Numbered from the stretch's first letter, positions 8,302 to 18,672 are shown. The stretch is DNA of 64,000 nt from an uncultured Stenotrophomonas sp. (GCF_945952405.1 NZ_CAMFIA010000022.1:1-64000), one strand, 5' to 3'. A program made the numbers and translations. The notes: a model not told the origin generated them from the sequence alone.

Positions 8302-9180
8302 ATGTTCGCAGTCTCGACGAAATCCCTGGCCGTGCTCGCCCTCGCGGGCACGGTCGCGCTGGCCGGCTGCAAGCCTGCTGCCGCGCCCAGCGCGGGCCCG
8401 AAGGCGGATGCGCCTGCGATGGCGTCCGCCTTACCGGCACAGCATGTCAGCCGCACGGCGCGGCTGCAGGCCTTCCTGGTCCAGCGTTACGGCAGCAATG
8501 CCACCCTCTCCGGTGAATGGCGCGGCAGCTGGACCGACGATGGCGACACCCATGCGATGAACTGGCACGTCTGCGCCGAGCAGCCGGTGCTGACCGGTGA
8601 CAGCTGGCAGCAGCTGCTGGCGGTGTGCGGTGCACTGGTTGATGGCGCGCACATCGACCCGGGCACCATCGAGTTCTTCGTGCTGCGACCCAAGGGCGAG
8701 AGCCTGGAGGTGGCCAGCGAGCTGACCGGCGAGCGCTTCGGCAGTGGTGGCCAGCCCGGCACCGCCAGCATCATCCGCGCCGGCAGCGACTTCTATGGTT
8801 TCCGCGTCGAGGATGGCTGGTTCGGGCAGGGCTTCTCGCTGCTCTCGCAATCGCTGATCCTGCCGGGCCCGAACGGCCTGGTGGTCAGTGGCAGCGTGCG
8901 CAGCCACATCGACAATGACGCGCAGTACGAGTGCGACGGCGTCGAGGCCGGCACCGATGCCGAAACCGCCGAGGACTGCCGCAGCCGGCGCTTCAGCATC
9001 GACTTCGCCCTGCGCTTCGACGACAGTGACCGCAGCGCGCGCATCTGGCCGCTGCTGATCGAGGAAACCGGCAGCACCTGCGGCGGCAAGCAGGTCCAGC
9101 AGCAGCACCGCTTCACCCTGGACCCGAAGACCTGGACCTATTCCTTCCCCGAATCGCTGCAACGCGAAGGCTGCGAGTGA
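8302..9180 (+). CDS. Predicted lipoprotein of unknown function
   Basis: 292 aa. A signal peptide ends in the lipobox LAGC around residue 22, after which the mature protein starts with a short Ala/Pro-rich linker. The rest is soluble with several cysteines (for example [21 protein letters not shown]) that could form disulphides in the periplasm. The start ATG lies 16 bases after purH, preceded by a purine-rich site (gcgacaggg). It sits between purH and purD and is probably co-transcribed with purH; I see no reason in the sequence for a purine-related role. I do not recognise the family. Confidence 0.75.
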   Translation: MFAVSTKSLAVLALAGTVALAGCKPAAAPSAGPKADAPAMASALPAQHVSRTARLQAFLVQRYGSNATLSGEWRGSWTDDGDTHAMNWHVCAEQPVLTGDSWQQLLAVCGALVDGAHIDPGTIEFFVLRPKGESLEVASELTGERFGSGGQPGTASIIRAGSDFYGFRVEDGWFGQGFSLLSQSLILPGPNGLVVSGSVRSHIDNDAQYECDGVEAGTDAETAEDCRSRRFSIDFALRFDDSDRSARIWPLLIEETGSTCGGKQVQQQHRFTLDPKTWTYSFPESLQREGCE

Positions 9181-9238
9181 ACCACGCGCGCCGCCGGGGG
9201 CATCGACCTTCCCTTCCCTCGCAATCTGGAATCTCGTG

Positions 9239-10522
9239 ATGAACGTACTTGTCATCGGCTCAGGCGGCCGCGAACACGCCCTGGCATGGAAGCTGGCCCA
9301 GTCCTCCCGCGTCAGTGAAGTGCTCGTGGCACCCGGCAACGCCGGTACCGCCAGCGAAGGCAAGTGCCGCAACGTGGCGGTCAAGGTCACCGACATCGAC
9401 GGCCTGCTGGCGCTGGCCCAGGCTGAGGGTGTTGCGCTGACCGTGGTCGGGCCGGAAGTGCCGCTGGTGGCCGGCGTGGTCGACCGTTTCCGCGCCGCCG
9501 GCCTGCGCATCTTCGGGCCGACCGCCGCCGCCGCGCAGCTGGAAGGCAGCAAGGCCTACGCCAAGGATTTCCTGGCCCGCCACAACATTCCCACCGCGTT
9601 CTACGCCGTGCACAGTGATGTGGACGCCGCGCTGGCCTACGTGCGCGAGAAGGGCGCACCGATCGTGGTCAAGGCAGATGGCCTGGCCGCCGGCAAGGGC
9701 GTGATCGTGGCGATGACCCTGGCCGAGGCCGAAGACGCCGTGCGCGACATGCTCTCGGGCAACGCGTTCGGCGATGCCGGTGCGCGCGTGGTCATCGAGG
9801 AATTCCTCGACGGCGAGGAAGCCAGCTTCATTTCAATGGTGGACGGCGTGCATGCGCTGCCGATGGCCACCTCGCAGGACCACAAGCGGGTCGGCGACGG
9901 CGACACCGGCCCGAACACCGGCGGCATGGGCGCGTACTCGCCGGCCCCGGTGGTCACCCCGGATGTGCACGCACGGGTGATGCGCGAGGTGGTCAACCCG
10001 ACCGTGCAGGGCATGATCGCCGATGGCATCCCGTTCACCGGCTTCCTCTATGCCGGTCTGATGATCGACGCCAGCGGCGCGCCCAAGGTGATCGAATTCA
10101 ACGTGCGCTTCGGCGACCCGGAAACCCAGCCGGTGATGCTGCGCCTGCAGTCGGACCTGGTGGAGCTGGTGGAGGCCGCCATCGATGGTCGCCTGGACCA
10201 GGTTGAAGCGCAGTGGGACACGCGCCCGTCGCTGGGCGTGGTGCTGGCCGCGAAGCCGTATCCGGAGTCGCCGATCAGCGGCGATGTGATTTCCGGCCTC
10301 GACCAGGTGCCGGCCAGTGCCAAGGTGTTCCATGCCGGCACCGCGCTGGACGCGCAGGGCCAGGTGGTCAGCGCAGGCGGCCGCGTGCTGTGCGTGGCGG
10401 CGCTGGGTGACAGCGTGCGCGACGCGCAGGCCAAGGCCTATGCGGGCGTGGCCAAGGTGACCTGGGCCAACGAGTTCCACCGCAACGACATCGGCTGGCG
10501 GGCGATCGCACGCGAGGAATGA
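9239..10522 (+). CDS. purD: PurD: phosphoribosylamine-glycine ligase
   Basis: 427 aa ATP-grasp enzyme, normal length. It has the N-terminal GSGGREHALAWKL, the ATP-grasp region VVKADGLAAGKGV, the DHKRVGDGDTGPNTGGMGAYSP signature split across residues about 210-235, and a metal-binding FNVRFGDPETQ. It makes glycinamide ribonucleotide in purine synthesis. The ATG at 9239 is preferred to the in-frame GTG one codon earlier because the protein then begins directly with the conserved beta strand MNVLVIG. Followed by a REP palindrome and a bidirectional terminator. Confidence 0.97.
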   Translation: MNVLVIGSGGREHALAWKLAQSSRVSEVLVAPGNAGTASEGKCRNVAVKVTDIDGLLALAQAEGVALTVVGPEVPLVAGVVDRFRAAGLRIFGPTAAAAQLEGSKAYAKDFLARHNIPTAFYAVHSDVDAALAYVREKGAPIVVKADGLAAGKGVIVAMTLAEAEDAVRDMLSGNAFGDAGARVVIEEFLDGEEASFISMVDGVHALPMATSQDHKRVGDGDTGPNTGGMGAYSPAPVVTPDVHARVMREVVNPTVQGMIADGIPFTGFLYAGLMIDASGAPKVIEFNVRFGDPETQPVMLRLQSDLVELVEAAIDGRLDQVEAQWDTRPSLGVVLAAKPYPESPISGDVISGLDQVPASAKVFHAGTALDAQGQVVSAGGRVLCVAALGDSVRDAQAKAYAGVAKVTWANEFHRNDIGWRAIAREE

Positions 10523-10532
10523 GCCCGGCCAG

Positions 10533-10555
10533 GTAGATCCGCGCCGTGGGTGGAT
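10533..10555 (+). repeat. Imperfect SMAG-type REP
   Basis: GTAG header followed by an imperfect inverted repeat (ATCCGCGC / GGGTGGAT). It lies ten bases after purD, between it and the terminator. Confidence 0.6.
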
Positions 10556-10570
10556 GAGCCGCCCAAACGC

Positions 10571-10598
10571 AAAGGCCCGGCATTGCTGCCGGGCCTTT
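10571..10598. terminator. Bidirectional terminator between purD and rpoH
   Basis: Twelve-base arms (AAAGGCCCGGCA / TGCCGGGCCTTT) with a four-base loop. The A/T ends on both sides give a short U tract in either direction, so it can end both purD and the convergent rpoH transcripts. Confidence 0.85.
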
Positions 10599-10620
10599 CG
10601 TCACTGCAACGCCTCTCCGC

Positions 10621-11496
<876 letters not shown>

Positions 11497-11507
11497 AGGC
11501 ACCCATC

Positions 11508-11534
11508 TTAGCAGTCCGGGATTTGGACTGCTAA
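11508..11534 (-). promoter_or_regulatory. Hairpin in the rpoH 5' leader
   Basis: Perfect 10-base inverted repeat (TTAGCAGTCC / GGACTGCTAA) with a 7-base loop, ending 11 bases upstream of the rpoH ATG. No U tract follows, so it does not look like a terminator. The only G-rich site before the ATG (GATGGGTG in the mRNA) abuts the foot of the stem, which would let the structure affect ribosome access. A thermosensor role is inference; the pairing is directly visible. Confidence 0.6.
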
Positions 11535-11704
11535 AGGAGGAAAAAGTTCCAGCGTCCCATTGATGCAACACTGGTCCCAAACAGAGCCCTACCGTAGCGC
11601 GATTTGATGACAGTGGCGAGCATGCTTTTCGGGATTCACAATCCCTTGGAATTCAACCAATTACCTGCGGAAAGCCGGCCGATTCCCGCCAAGCGGAGCT
11701 GAAC

Positions 11705-11722
11705 GGGCCGGTCCTCCGGCCC
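11705..11722. terminator. GC-rich hairpin downstream of ung
   Basis: Seven-base arms GGGCCGG / CCGGCCC with a four-base loop, followed by further GGCCGGGG / CCCCGGC pairings up to about 11766. It lies past the ung stop on the minus strand. There is no clear U tract, so it may be only a transcript-end or REP-like structure. Confidence 0.4.
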
Positions 11723-11774
11723 ATTCAGGGCCGGGGAACGTTGCCGGCCGTTCAGCCCCGGCACCCGGCCACGC

Positions 11775-12488
11775 TCAGAGCGCCGAACGCGGCGGCAGCG
11801 ACCAGTCGATCGGCGCCTGGCCGCGGCGCTGCAGGTACTCGTTGGCCATCGAGAAATGCCGGCAGCCGAGGAAGCCACGGTGCGCCGACAGTGGCGAAGG
11901 GTGCGGCGACTTCAGCACGCGGTGGCGGCGGGTATCGATGACCTTGCCCTTCTGCTGTGCGTAGGCGCCCCACAGGATGAACACCAGCCCTTCGCGCTCG
12001 CGGTTGAGCACATCCACCACATGATCGGTGAAACCTTCCCAGCCCCGCCCCTGGTGCGCGCCAGCCTTGCCCTCTTCCACCGTCAGCACCGCGTTGAGCA
12101 GCAGCACGCCGCGCTGCGCCCACGGGATCAGGCAGCCGTGGTCCGGGCGCGGAAGGCCGAGATCGCTCTCGATCTCCTTGTAGATGTTCAGCAGCGAGGG
12201 CGGCACCGGCACGCCCGGCGCCACCGAGAAGCTCAGACCATGCGCCTGGCCACGGCCGTGGTACGGGTCCTGGCCCAGGATCACCACCTTCACCTGCTCG
12301 AACGGCGTGGCGTCGAACGCGGCGAAGATCTGCGGGCCGGGCGGGAACACCGCTGCACCGCTGGCCTTGCGCTGGCGCAGGAAGGTGGACAGCTCGCGCA
12401 TCTGCGGCTGCAACAGGTAATCACCGACATGCTGCTTCCAGCTCGGTTCCAGCTGGATCGTCGGGGTGTCCACTACGTCATCGATCAT
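11775..12488 (-). CDS. ung: Ung: uracil-DNA glycosylase
   Basis: 237 aa family-1 uracil-DNA glycosylase. The catalytic water-activating motif is [11 protein letters not shown] (about residues 68-78), and the DNA-intercalation loop is [13 protein letters not shown] (about 194-206). It removes uracil from DNA to start base excision repair. The start ATG overlaps the stop of the upstream response-regulator gene (ATGA), so ung is the last gene of an ftsE-ftsX-regulator-ung unit. Confidence 0.96.
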   Translation of the reverse strand: MIDDVVDTPTIQLEPSWKQHVGDYLLQPQMRELSTFLRQRKASGAAVFPPGPQIFAAFDATPFEQVKVVILGQDPYHGRGQAHGLSFSVAPGVPVPPSLLNIYKEIESDLGLPRPDHGCLIPWAQRGVLLLNAVLTVEEGKAGAHQGRGWEGFTDHVVDVLNREREGLVFILWGAYAQQKGKVIDTRRHRVLKSPHPSPLSAHRGFLGCRHFSMANEYLQRRGQAPIDWSLPPRSAL

Positions 12489-13327
12489 CGCAACAGGGGT
12501 CCATCATTCAATCGGGCCAGGCGCAGCTGGAACAGCACCTTGGTGACCAGCAGCCGTTCTTCGATCGGCTTGAGCACCAGGTCGTTGGCACCGGACTGCA
12601 GCAGCCCGGTCTGGTTGTGCGGGTTGCCGTCGCCGGTCATCACCAGCACCGGCAGGCGGCGCTTGCCGTAACCGAAGTCCACGCGCACGCGCTGCACCAC
12701 GTCGCGGCCGCTCAGTTCGCCCTTCAGGGTGACGTCGGTCAGCACCAGGTCGATGCGGTGGCGGCTGCGGCCCAGCGACTCGGCGGTGAGCAGGGTGAAT
12801 GCCTCTTCGGCACTGACCACGTGCAGCACGTTCAACTGCTGGCGCTCCAGCATGCGCTTGGTGGCCTCGGCCACCACGCGGCTGTCCTCGATGTAGAGGA
12901 TGGTCGCACCGGGAATGGTCTGCGGCTGCACGTAGCCGCGGATGAAGGTCGCCAGTGCCTCGTGGCCCAGCGCCTTGTCGAAATAGTCGGTGACGTACTC
13001 GGTGAAGCGGCGCTGCTCCAGGTGCTGCTGGGCGTCGCCGGAGACCACGATCACCGGCACATAGGCCTGGCCCGCGGCTTCACGGACCATCCGCGCCAGC
13101 GCCAGGCCGTCGCCATCGCGCAGGGTCAGCGACGTGGTCACCAGGTCCACCGGGCCCTGTGCCAGGGCCTGCTGCGCCTCCTCGATGCTGTCGCAGCCGA
13201 TCACCTCGACGCCTGGCAGGTCACGCTTCAGGACATCGGCGATCAGCTTGCGCACCAGCTTCGAGCCATCGACCACCATCACCCGCGTCGCGGGCCCATC
13301 CAGGTGCTTCAGCGCTTGCGGTTGCAT
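12485..13327 (-). CDS. Tandem-receiver response regulator, first receiver degenerate
   Basis: 280 aa made of two receiver domains with no output domain. Domain 2 (about 140-280) has a full acidic site ([10 protein letters not shown]), a phospho-acceptor Asp (DLVLTDVTL) and a conserved Lys (LVLKP). Domain 1 (about 13-130) has [12 protein letters not shown], but the phospho-acceptor position reads DLVTTSLTL, Ser instead of Asp, so it is a pseudo-receiver. The gene is placed 7 bases after ftsX and overlaps ung, so it is expressed with the division genes. Likely a signalling adaptor; no partner kinase is next to it. Confidence 0.85.
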   Translation of the reverse strand: MQPQALKHLDGPATRVMVVDGSKLVRKLIADVLKRDLPGVEVIGCDSIEEAQQALAQGPVDLVTTSLTLRDGDGLALARMVREAAGQAYVPVIVVSGDAQQHLEQRRFTEYVTDYFDKALGHEALATFIRGYVQPQTIPGATILYIEDSRVVAEATKRMLERQQLNVLHVVSAEEAFTLLTAESLGRSRHRIDLVLTDVTLKGELSGRDVVQRVRVDFGYGKRRLPVLVMTGDGNPHNQTGLLQSGANDLVLKPIEERLLVTKVLFQLRLARLNDGPLLR

Positions 13328-13334
13328 GCCGGTC

Positions 13335-14282
13335 TCAGGTGTCGGTCGGGCGGGTCTGGCGGAGGAAGTGGCCGGTCACCAGCCAGGCACCCAGCCAGCC
13401 CAGCACCAGCGTGCCGAGCAGGACCAGTCCACCGTGCAGCAGATCCAGGCCATGCAGTACGAACGGGCTGCCGTAGCTGCGCGACAGTTCGGCCAGCGGC
13501 ACGCGCAGCGCAGCGCCGGCGGCGCCGATCAGGGCCAGCGCGACCGCGCCGGCACCCAGGCCGTACCACGCGCCCAGGTACAGGAACGGGCGGCGGATGA
13601 AGCCATCACTGGCGCCGAGCAGCTGCAGCACGCCGATCTCTTCGCGGCGGGCCTGGATGTCCAGGCGTACGGTATTGCCGACCACCAGCGCGGCACCGAG
13701 GCCAAGCAGCACCGACAGCACCTGCACCAGCCGCGCGCCGAACGCCAGCCAGGCATCCAGGCGCTGGCGCCACAGCGCATCGTGCTGCACCAGGTCGGCC
13801 TCGGGCAGGCTCTCCAGCGCGCGCGCCAGGCGTGCATCGTCCTTGCCCTGCCCCGGCGTGATCACCAGCAGCGAGGGCAGCGGATTGTCGTTGAGTGCAT
13901 CGATCGCTTCGCCGAGGCCGGCATCGCGCAGTTCCTGCAGGCCCTGCTCGGGCGTGCGCACGTTCACTTCGGCAACATCGTCGCGGTCGCGCAGCTGGCC
14001 TGCCAGGCGCAACGCAGCGGGGCCATCGACGGTGCCCTTCAGGAACAGGTTGATGTCGCGCGACTGCTGCACGCTGCCGGCGAACTGCTTGAGGTTGTCC
14101 AGCGCGATCGACAGGCCCAGCGGCAGGGCCAGCGCCAACGCCATGACCATCACCGTCAGCAGGGTCGCCCACGGCTTGCGGCAGGCGCGGCCGAGGCTGA
14201 ACACCACGCTGTGCACGTGGTGCTGGAACCAGACGCCCACGCGCGAGGGGGCGGCGGCTTCGCTGTTTTCGTTCTTCGCCAT
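13335..14282 (-). CDS. ftsX: FtsX: division ABC-transporter-like permease
   Basis: 315 aa. An N-terminal cytoplasmic tail is followed by a first membrane helix (about residues 40-60), a periplasmic domain, and three C-terminal helices of the FtsX fold (for example LSVLLGLGAALVVGNTVRLD). With FtsE it relays cytoplasmic ATPase activity to periplasmic peptidoglycan hydrolase activators at the septum. It starts two bases after ftsE. Confidence 0.95.
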   Translation of the reverse strand: MAKNENSEAAAPSRVGVWFQHHVHSVVFSLGRACRKPWATLLTVMVMALALALPLGLSIALDNLKQFAGSVQQSRDINLFLKGTVDGPAALRLAGQLRDRDDVAEVNVRTPEQGLQELRDAGLGEAIDALNDNPLPSLLVITPGQGKDDARLARALESLPEADLVQHDALWRQRLDAWLAFGARLVQVLSVLLGLGAALVVGNTVRLDIQARREEIGVLQLLGASDGFIRRPFLYLGAWYGLGAGAVALALIGAAGAALRVPLAELSRSYGSPFVLHGLDLLHGGLVLLGTLVLGWLGAWLVTGHFLRQTRPTDT

Positions 14283-14284
14283 GA

Positions 14285-14971
14285 TTACTCCGCCAGGTCC
14301 TGCGGCGAGATGTCATCCACCAGCCGGCCGTGGTCGAGGATCAGCACGCGCTTGCGCATGCGGCGCAGCAGCGGCAGGTCGTGGCTGACCACCAGCACGC
14401 TGGTGCCGCGCGAGGGCAGCTCGGCGAACAGGGCCATGATCTCCGCCGCCAGGGTCGGGTCGAGATTGCCGGTCGGCTCATCGGCGACCAGCAGCTTGGG
14501 CTCACCGACGATGGCGCGGGCGATGCCGACGCGCTGCTGCTCGCCGGCCGACAGCTGCGATGGCAGCGCCTTCTCCCGGTGGCCCAGGCCCATCCGCTCG
14601 AGCACCGAGCGCACACGCTTGCCGATGTCGCCGCGGCGGGTACCGCGCAGGATCAGCGGCAGCGCCACGTTCTCGGCAATCGAGCGGTCCATCAACAGGC
14701 GGTGGTCCTGATAGACCGCACCGACCGCGCGACGGTGCCGGGGCACATCGCCACCGCGCACCTTCAGCAGGTTGCGCTCGTCGAACACCACCGCGCCGCG
14801 GCTGGGCCGCTCGTCGAGGTGGATCAACTTGAGCAGGGTGCTCTTGCCCGCACCGGAATGGCCGGTGACGAACAGCATCTCGCCCGGCGCGACCTCGAAG
14901 CTGACATCGATCAGCGCCTCGTGGCCACCGGCGTACTGTTTGCTGACATTGTCGAAGCGCAGGACACTCAT
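14285..14971 (-). CDS. ftsE: FtsE: division ABC ATPase
   Basis: 228 aa. Walker A is GHSGAGKST (about residues 37-45), the Q loop is AVYQDHRLL, the signature is LSAGEQQR and Walker B is LLVADEPTGNLD. Partner of FtsX. It is the first gene of the ftsE-ftsX-regulator-ung set; the divergent SMAG-bearing gap before the methyltransferase gene separates it from the next block. Confidence 0.96.
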   Translation of the reverse strand: MSVLRFDNVSKQYAGGHEALIDVSFEVAPGEMLFVTGHSGAGKSTLLKLIHLDERPSRGAVVFDERNLLKVRGGDVPRHRRAVGAVYQDHRLLMDRSIAENVALPLILRGTRRGDIGKRVRSVLERMGLGHREKALPSQLSAGEQQRVGIARAIVGEPKLLVADEPTGNLDPTLAAEIMALFAELPSRGTSVLVVSHDLPLLRRMRKRVLILDHGRLVDDISPQDLAE

Positions 14972-15004
14972 GCCCCGATTATGCAGGACCGGCGCGGCCT
15001 ATCG

Positions 15005-15028
15005 GTAGCACCGGGCCATGACCCGGCC
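15005..15028 (+). repeat. SMAG-type REP palindrome
   Basis: GTAG followed by CACCGGGCCATGACCCGG: 5-6 base arms around a short loop. It lies between ftsE and the methyltransferase gene. Confidence 0.65.
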
Positions 15029-15067
15029 CCTGCACCCACTCCGCGGCCAGGCCGGCCCTGGCGGGCG

Positions 15068-15811
15068 CTACCCTTCCCGGCGGGCATGCAGGACCACCAG
15101 CGCATTGTTGTCCCGATATTCATCCCAGAAGCCGGCAGGCCGATCCTGACACTCCGCCGCGGTCGGTAGCGGCGCCTGCCATTGCAGTGCTGGCAGACCG
15201 GCGCGGGCGGCCGCCAGCTCATGCTGGTCCGCGCGCCACTGATGGTCGATCACGCGGGCCACCGCAGCATCGGCGAATTCCACCTCCACCTGCTGGTGGT
15301 CGGCCAGCCTCTGCTGGCGGACGATGCGCGCCCCGTAACGCGAGAAATCACCCTTGGCCAGGCGGAAGGCGGGATGGGTCACGATGCCCAGCAGCAGTCC
15401 GCCGGGCCTGAGAAGGCGGGCAGCGGCGCGGTACATGCGCTCCAGTTCCTGCAGCGTATCGGCATGGTTGAACAACCAGACCGCCACGGCAATGTCGAAG
15501 CAGCCCGGCATATCCAGGCGGGTGGCATCACCCTGCACGAACTGCATCGCGTCGCCGCGTTGCCGGGACAGCTGCCGCGCCTGTTCGATCATTGCCACGG
15601 ACAGATCGATCCCGAGCGCACTGGCCGCGCCGTGCAGCAGGAAGTGACGGCCGAAATCACCAGAGCCGCAGGCCAGATCGATGACAGCACGCCCCTGCAA
15701 CGGACCGGCCAGCTCCAGCAGGGTCCGCCGCTCGAGCGGCCGCGATGCGGATGCCGCCACGTGCTGCGCGTAGTGCAGATCGAATGCGTCGTAACAAGGG
15801 ACGGATGCCAT
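15068..15811 (-). CDS. Class I SAM-dependent methyltransferase
   Basis: 247 aa of the UbiE/Methyltransf_11-25 type. Motif I is VIDLACGSGDFGRHF (about residues 43-57), an acidic residue follows in ALGIDLS, and a post-motif reads LRPGGLLLGIVTHP. It is soluble, without signal or membrane segments. The substrate cannot be told from sequence. It is read on the same strand as, and downstream of, rhlB, separated by a repeat-bearing gap, so it is probably independently transcribed. Confidence 0.8.
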   Translation of the reverse strand: MASVPCYDAFDLHYAQHVAASASRPLERRTLLELAGPLQGRAVIDLACGSGDFGRHFLLHGAASALGIDLSVAMIEQARQLSRQRGDAMQFVQGDATRLDMPGCFDIAVAVWLFNHADTLQELERMYRAAARLLRPGGLLLGIVTHPAFRLAKGDFSRYGARIVRQQRLADHQQVEVEFADAAVARVIDHQWRADQHELAAARAGLPALQWQAPLPTAAECQDRPAGFWDEYRDNNALVVLHARREG

Positions 15812-15914
15812 GCCAGGTGCCTCCGGATGCAGGAGGCATCAGCATGGCCGGACGCCATCAGGCGCCGCCAGAGTCAGAAGCGACATCGGCGAAGGTGCGG
15901 CCGCCCGTTGGTGG

Positions 15915-15978
15915 GTGCCGCCCGTTGGTCGGCACACCTTTCAAATCAAAGCCACCCGACCAACGGTCGGGGGCTACC
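15915..15978 (+). repeat. Pair of REP-like palindromes
   Basis: Two short inverted repeats: GTGCCG/CGGCAC around CCCGTTGGT (15915-15935) and CCCGACC/GGTCGGG followed by GGCTACC, a reversed GTAG header (15955-15978). They fill the gap between the methyltransferase gene and the end of rhlB. Confidence 0.6.
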
Positions 15979-15997
15979 CGCTGATCGGCAGCGCCGA

Positions 15998-17722
15998 TCA
16001 GCTGCCGGACAGCATCCGGCGGATCTTGCGGCCGATGCGGGTCAGGAACGAGTCGCCGGCATCGGTGCTACGCACCGGCTTGGCCACCACCTGCACCGGG
16101 GTCACCGGGCTGGCGCCGTTGCCGGCGTTGGCCTGCACGCCCTCGGCACCCTCGACCGGACGGCCATGGCGACGACGACGACGCTTGCGCGGCTTGCGCT
16201 CGCCATCCACGGCCCGTTCCGGTGCGCCTTCGGCACGCGGCGGGCGCGGCGGACGCGGAGCCTGCGCGACGGCGGCTTCGCCTTCGGCCGCGGCAACCGG
16301 CGCGGCGGCAGCCTGCTCGCCTTCCACGCGCGGCTTGCGCGGGCCACGCGAACGGCGCTCGCCGCTGCGCTCACCGTCACGGCGCTCGCCACGGCCACCG
16401 CCGGAGCGGCCACCACTGCGGCCACCGCCACGACGCTCTTCCTCGGCGGCGCGGGCTTCGCGTGCCTCACGGAAGATCTGGCCGACGCTCTCGTTCTCTT
16501 CGCCTTCCTCACCCGGGGCCGGGGCCGGACGTTCCGGGCGTGGCAGCGGGGTCAGCAGTTCCTTGGTGACCGGCTCGGACGGGATCTTCTGCTCGATGTA
16601 GGCCTCGATGTCCGGCAGGCTCATCGCATAGCGTTCGCAGGCGAAGCTGATCGCATCGCCTTCCTCGCCCAGGCGGGCGGTACGGCCGATGCGGTGCACG
16701 TAGTCTTCGGCGTCGAACGGCAGGTCGTAGTTGTAGACGTACTTGATGCCGTCGATGTGCAGGCCGCGCGCGGCCACGTCGGTGGCCACCAGGATTTCCA
16801 GCTGGCCCTTCTGGAAGCGGTTGAGCAGGCTCTCACGCTTCTTCTGCGGCACGTCGCCGGACAGCACGCCGACACGGTAGCCGGCCTTTTCCAGCGCGCG
16901 GGCGACACGCTCGACGAACACCTTGGTATTGACGAACACCATGGTGCGGGCGCCTTCGCTGCGCGACAGCAGGCCCAGCAGCAGCGGGATCTTCTCTTCG
17001 TCGGCCGGGAAGTAGAGCTTCTGGCGCACGCGCGCGGCGGTCACCGTCTCGGCCTCGACCACCAGCTTCTGCGGCTCGTTCATGTGCTCATAGGCCAGCT
17101 CCAGCACGCGGTGGCTGAGGGTGGCGCTGAACAGCAGGGTCTGGCGGGTGGTGCGCTCCGGCATGCGGCGCAGCAGGAAGCGGATGTCCTTGATGAAGCC
17201 GAGATCGAACATGCGGTCGGCTTCGTCCAGCACGCAGATCTCGCAGGCATGCAGCGAGACCACCTTGTGCTGCTTGACGTAGTCGATCAGGCGGCCCGGG
17301 GTGGCGATGATCACGTCCACGCCCTGCTGCAGGATCTCGCGCTGCTTGTCGTAGTCGACGCCGCCGTAGACCAGCGCGAAGCGCAGGCCCAGATCGGAAC
17401 CGAACTTCACTGCATCCTTGTGGATCTGGATGGCCAGTTCGCGGGTCGGGGCGAGGATCAGCGCGCGCGGGTCTTCCGGCTTGCGGTCGGCCAGGGCCGG
17501 CCGGCTCAGCAGGCGGTTCACCACCGCGACCAGGAAGGCCAGGGTCTTGCCGGTGCCGGTCTGGGCCTGGCCGGCGACATCACCGCCCGCCAGCGCGACC
17601 GGCAGGGTCAGCGCCTGGATCGGGGTGCAGCGGGTGAATCCGGCTCCTTCAAGGCCGGCCTGCAGGGCCGGATGCAGCTCGAAGGAGGAGAAGGTCAAAT
17701 CGGTCAGCGGTTTGTCGCTCAT
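15998..17722 (-). CDS. rhlB: RhlB-type DEAD-box RNA helicase
   Basis: 574 aa, longer than E. coli RhlB (about 420). The helicase core contains AQTGTGKT (53-60), PTRELA, TPGR, the DEAD box LDEADR (166-169), SAT (199-201), and the C-terminal motifs [12 protein letters not shown] and [10 protein letters not shown]. After about residue 400 comes a low-complexity tail rich in Arg, Gly and Glu with [24 protein letters not shown] repeats and a [10 protein letters not shown] patch, probably an RNA-binding disordered region. The gene diverges from trxA-rho as in E. coli, which supports the rhlB name. It unwinds RNA in degradosome-related decay. Confidence 0.9.
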   Translation of the reverse strand: MSDKPLTDLTFSSFELHPALQAGLEGAGFTRCTPIQALTLPVALAGGDVAGQAQTGTGKTLAFLVAVVNRLLSRPALADRKPEDPRALILAPTRELAIQIHKDAVKFGSDLGLRFALVYGGVDYDKQREILQQGVDVIIATPGRLIDYVKQHKVVSLHACEICVLDEADRMFDLGFIKDIRFLLRRMPERTTRQTLLFSATLSHRVLELAYEHMNEPQKLVVEAETVTAARVRQKLYFPADEEKIPLLLGLLSRSEGARTMVFVNTKVFVERVARALEKAGYRVGVLSGDVPQKKRESLLNRFQKGQLEILVATDVAARGLHIDGIKYVYNYDLPFDAEDYVHRIGRTARLGEEGDAISFACERYAMSLPDIEAYIEQKIPSEPVTKELLTPLPRPERPAPAPGEEGEENESVGQIFREAREARAAEEERRGGGRSGGRSGGGRGERRDGERSGERRSRGPRKPRVEGEQAAAAPVAAAEGEAAVAQAPRPPRPPRAEGAPERAVDGERKPRKRRRRRHGRPVEGAEGVQANAGNGASPVTPVQVVAKPVRSTDAGDSFLTRIGRKIRRMLSGS

Positions 17723-18233
17723 GAGTCCGTCTTGGTATGGCCGCCGGCCCGTGGGGCGGCTGGCACTTCATCGTCTAGGGGCACCGTCGCAAACTGCGGC
17801 CCCTGCGGCGGGTTGGCAGGCTGGGACCACCCGGTCCGTGCGCCGCACAATGCCCCAGTTTAACGCACTCGGGCGGGCAAACTGGAATGCGCCGTCTCAC
17901 AGCTCCCGGAGACAACCCGCCTTCACCCAGCCACACCGGACTTGAACGGCCCGGGTGGGACCACTGGTGTCCCCCACTGCCAGCCCCATGTACAGGAAGA
18001 CAGTGAAATCCGACACATACCGGGCATCGAAGCGATCACGATACGCTGGGTTCCAGCCGGCGCCTGTCCCTGCCCTGCGATAGGGGTACACTGCCGGCCG
18101 TGAGCGTCCAGGCATCCCGCCGAACGCACCGCGGCAGTGCGCCGCGAGGCAACGACGAGGGTCGCGCCACCGGGCATGGCCCAGTTCACCCACCTCCGGC
18201 ATGGCCGGGTGCAATCCAAGACGAGAAACCAAG
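17723..18233. promoter_or_regulatory. Divergent intergenic region rhlB / trxA
   Basis: 511 bases without a supportable gene. It must hold the rhlB promoter (left) and the trxA promoter (right). A TACACT element near 18086 is a reasonable -10 for trxA. Short open frames here have poor codon use and no recognisable content. Confidence 0.5.
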
Positions 18234-18563
18234 ATGAGCGACAAGGTTGTACATGTCGGCGACGCCGACTTTGATAGCGCAGTGCTGAATTCCAAGGAAC
18301 CGGTGCTGGTCGATTTCTGGGCCGAGTGGTGTGGCCCGTGCAAGATGATCGCCCCGGCGCTGGACGAACTGGCCGATGCCTACCAGGGCCGCGCCAAGAT
18401 CGCCAAGGTCAACGTCGACCACAACCGTGCGCTGGCCGCCAAGTACCACGTGCGTTCGATTCCGTACCTGGTCGTGTTCAAGGACGGCGAGAAGGTCGGC
18501 GAGCAGATCGGTGCGGTGGGCAAGGCCCAGCTGGCCGGCCTGCTGGACAAGGCCCTGGCCTGA
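18234..18563 (+). CDS. trxA: TrxA: thioredoxin
   Basis: 109 aa, normal length. The active site is WCGPCK (about residues 32-37) after FWAEW, and the cis-proline loop is RSIPYL. It is a cytoplasmic dithiol reductase. The start ATG ([10 protein letters not shown]) follows agaaaccaag; the family length excludes the longer frame. It sits directly upstream of rho as in enterobacteria. Confidence 0.97.
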   Translation: MSDKVVHVGDADFDSAVLNSKEPVLVDFWAEWCGPCKMIAPALDELADAYQGRAKIAKVNVDHNRALAAKYHVRSIPYLVVFKDGEKVGEQIGAVGKAQLAGLLDKALA

Positions 18564-18644
18564 CCCTGCTGTTCCCCGGCAGCCGCCGCCCGCGGCTGCC
18601 GGCGGGCGCCCCGCGCCCATGATGAATGCTGTTCCCGGCGACCC

Positions 18645-18672
18645 TTGCACGGCGCCGCGGGCCGATGATAGT
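18645..18672 (+). promoter_or_regulatory. Possible rho promoter
   Basis: TTGCAC, a 16-base spacer and GATAGT, about 120 bases upstream of the rho TTG start. Three of six and four of six matches to sigma-70 boxes, so this is only a candidate. Confidence 0.3.

Noticed and set aside
11497..11580. N-terminal extension of RpoH from an upstream start
   Set aside because: The extension would translate through the leader hairpin and has no homology to sigma-32; MSQNTS gives the normal length.
15182..17863. Long open frame on the + strand across the methyltransferase and rhlB
   Set aside because: Runs through two unrelated minus-strand genes and their gap; the translation has no family features.
17897..18343. 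Minus-strand gene in the rhlB-trxA gap
   Set aside because: Low-quality frame overlapping trxA, with no motif or ribosome-binding site.
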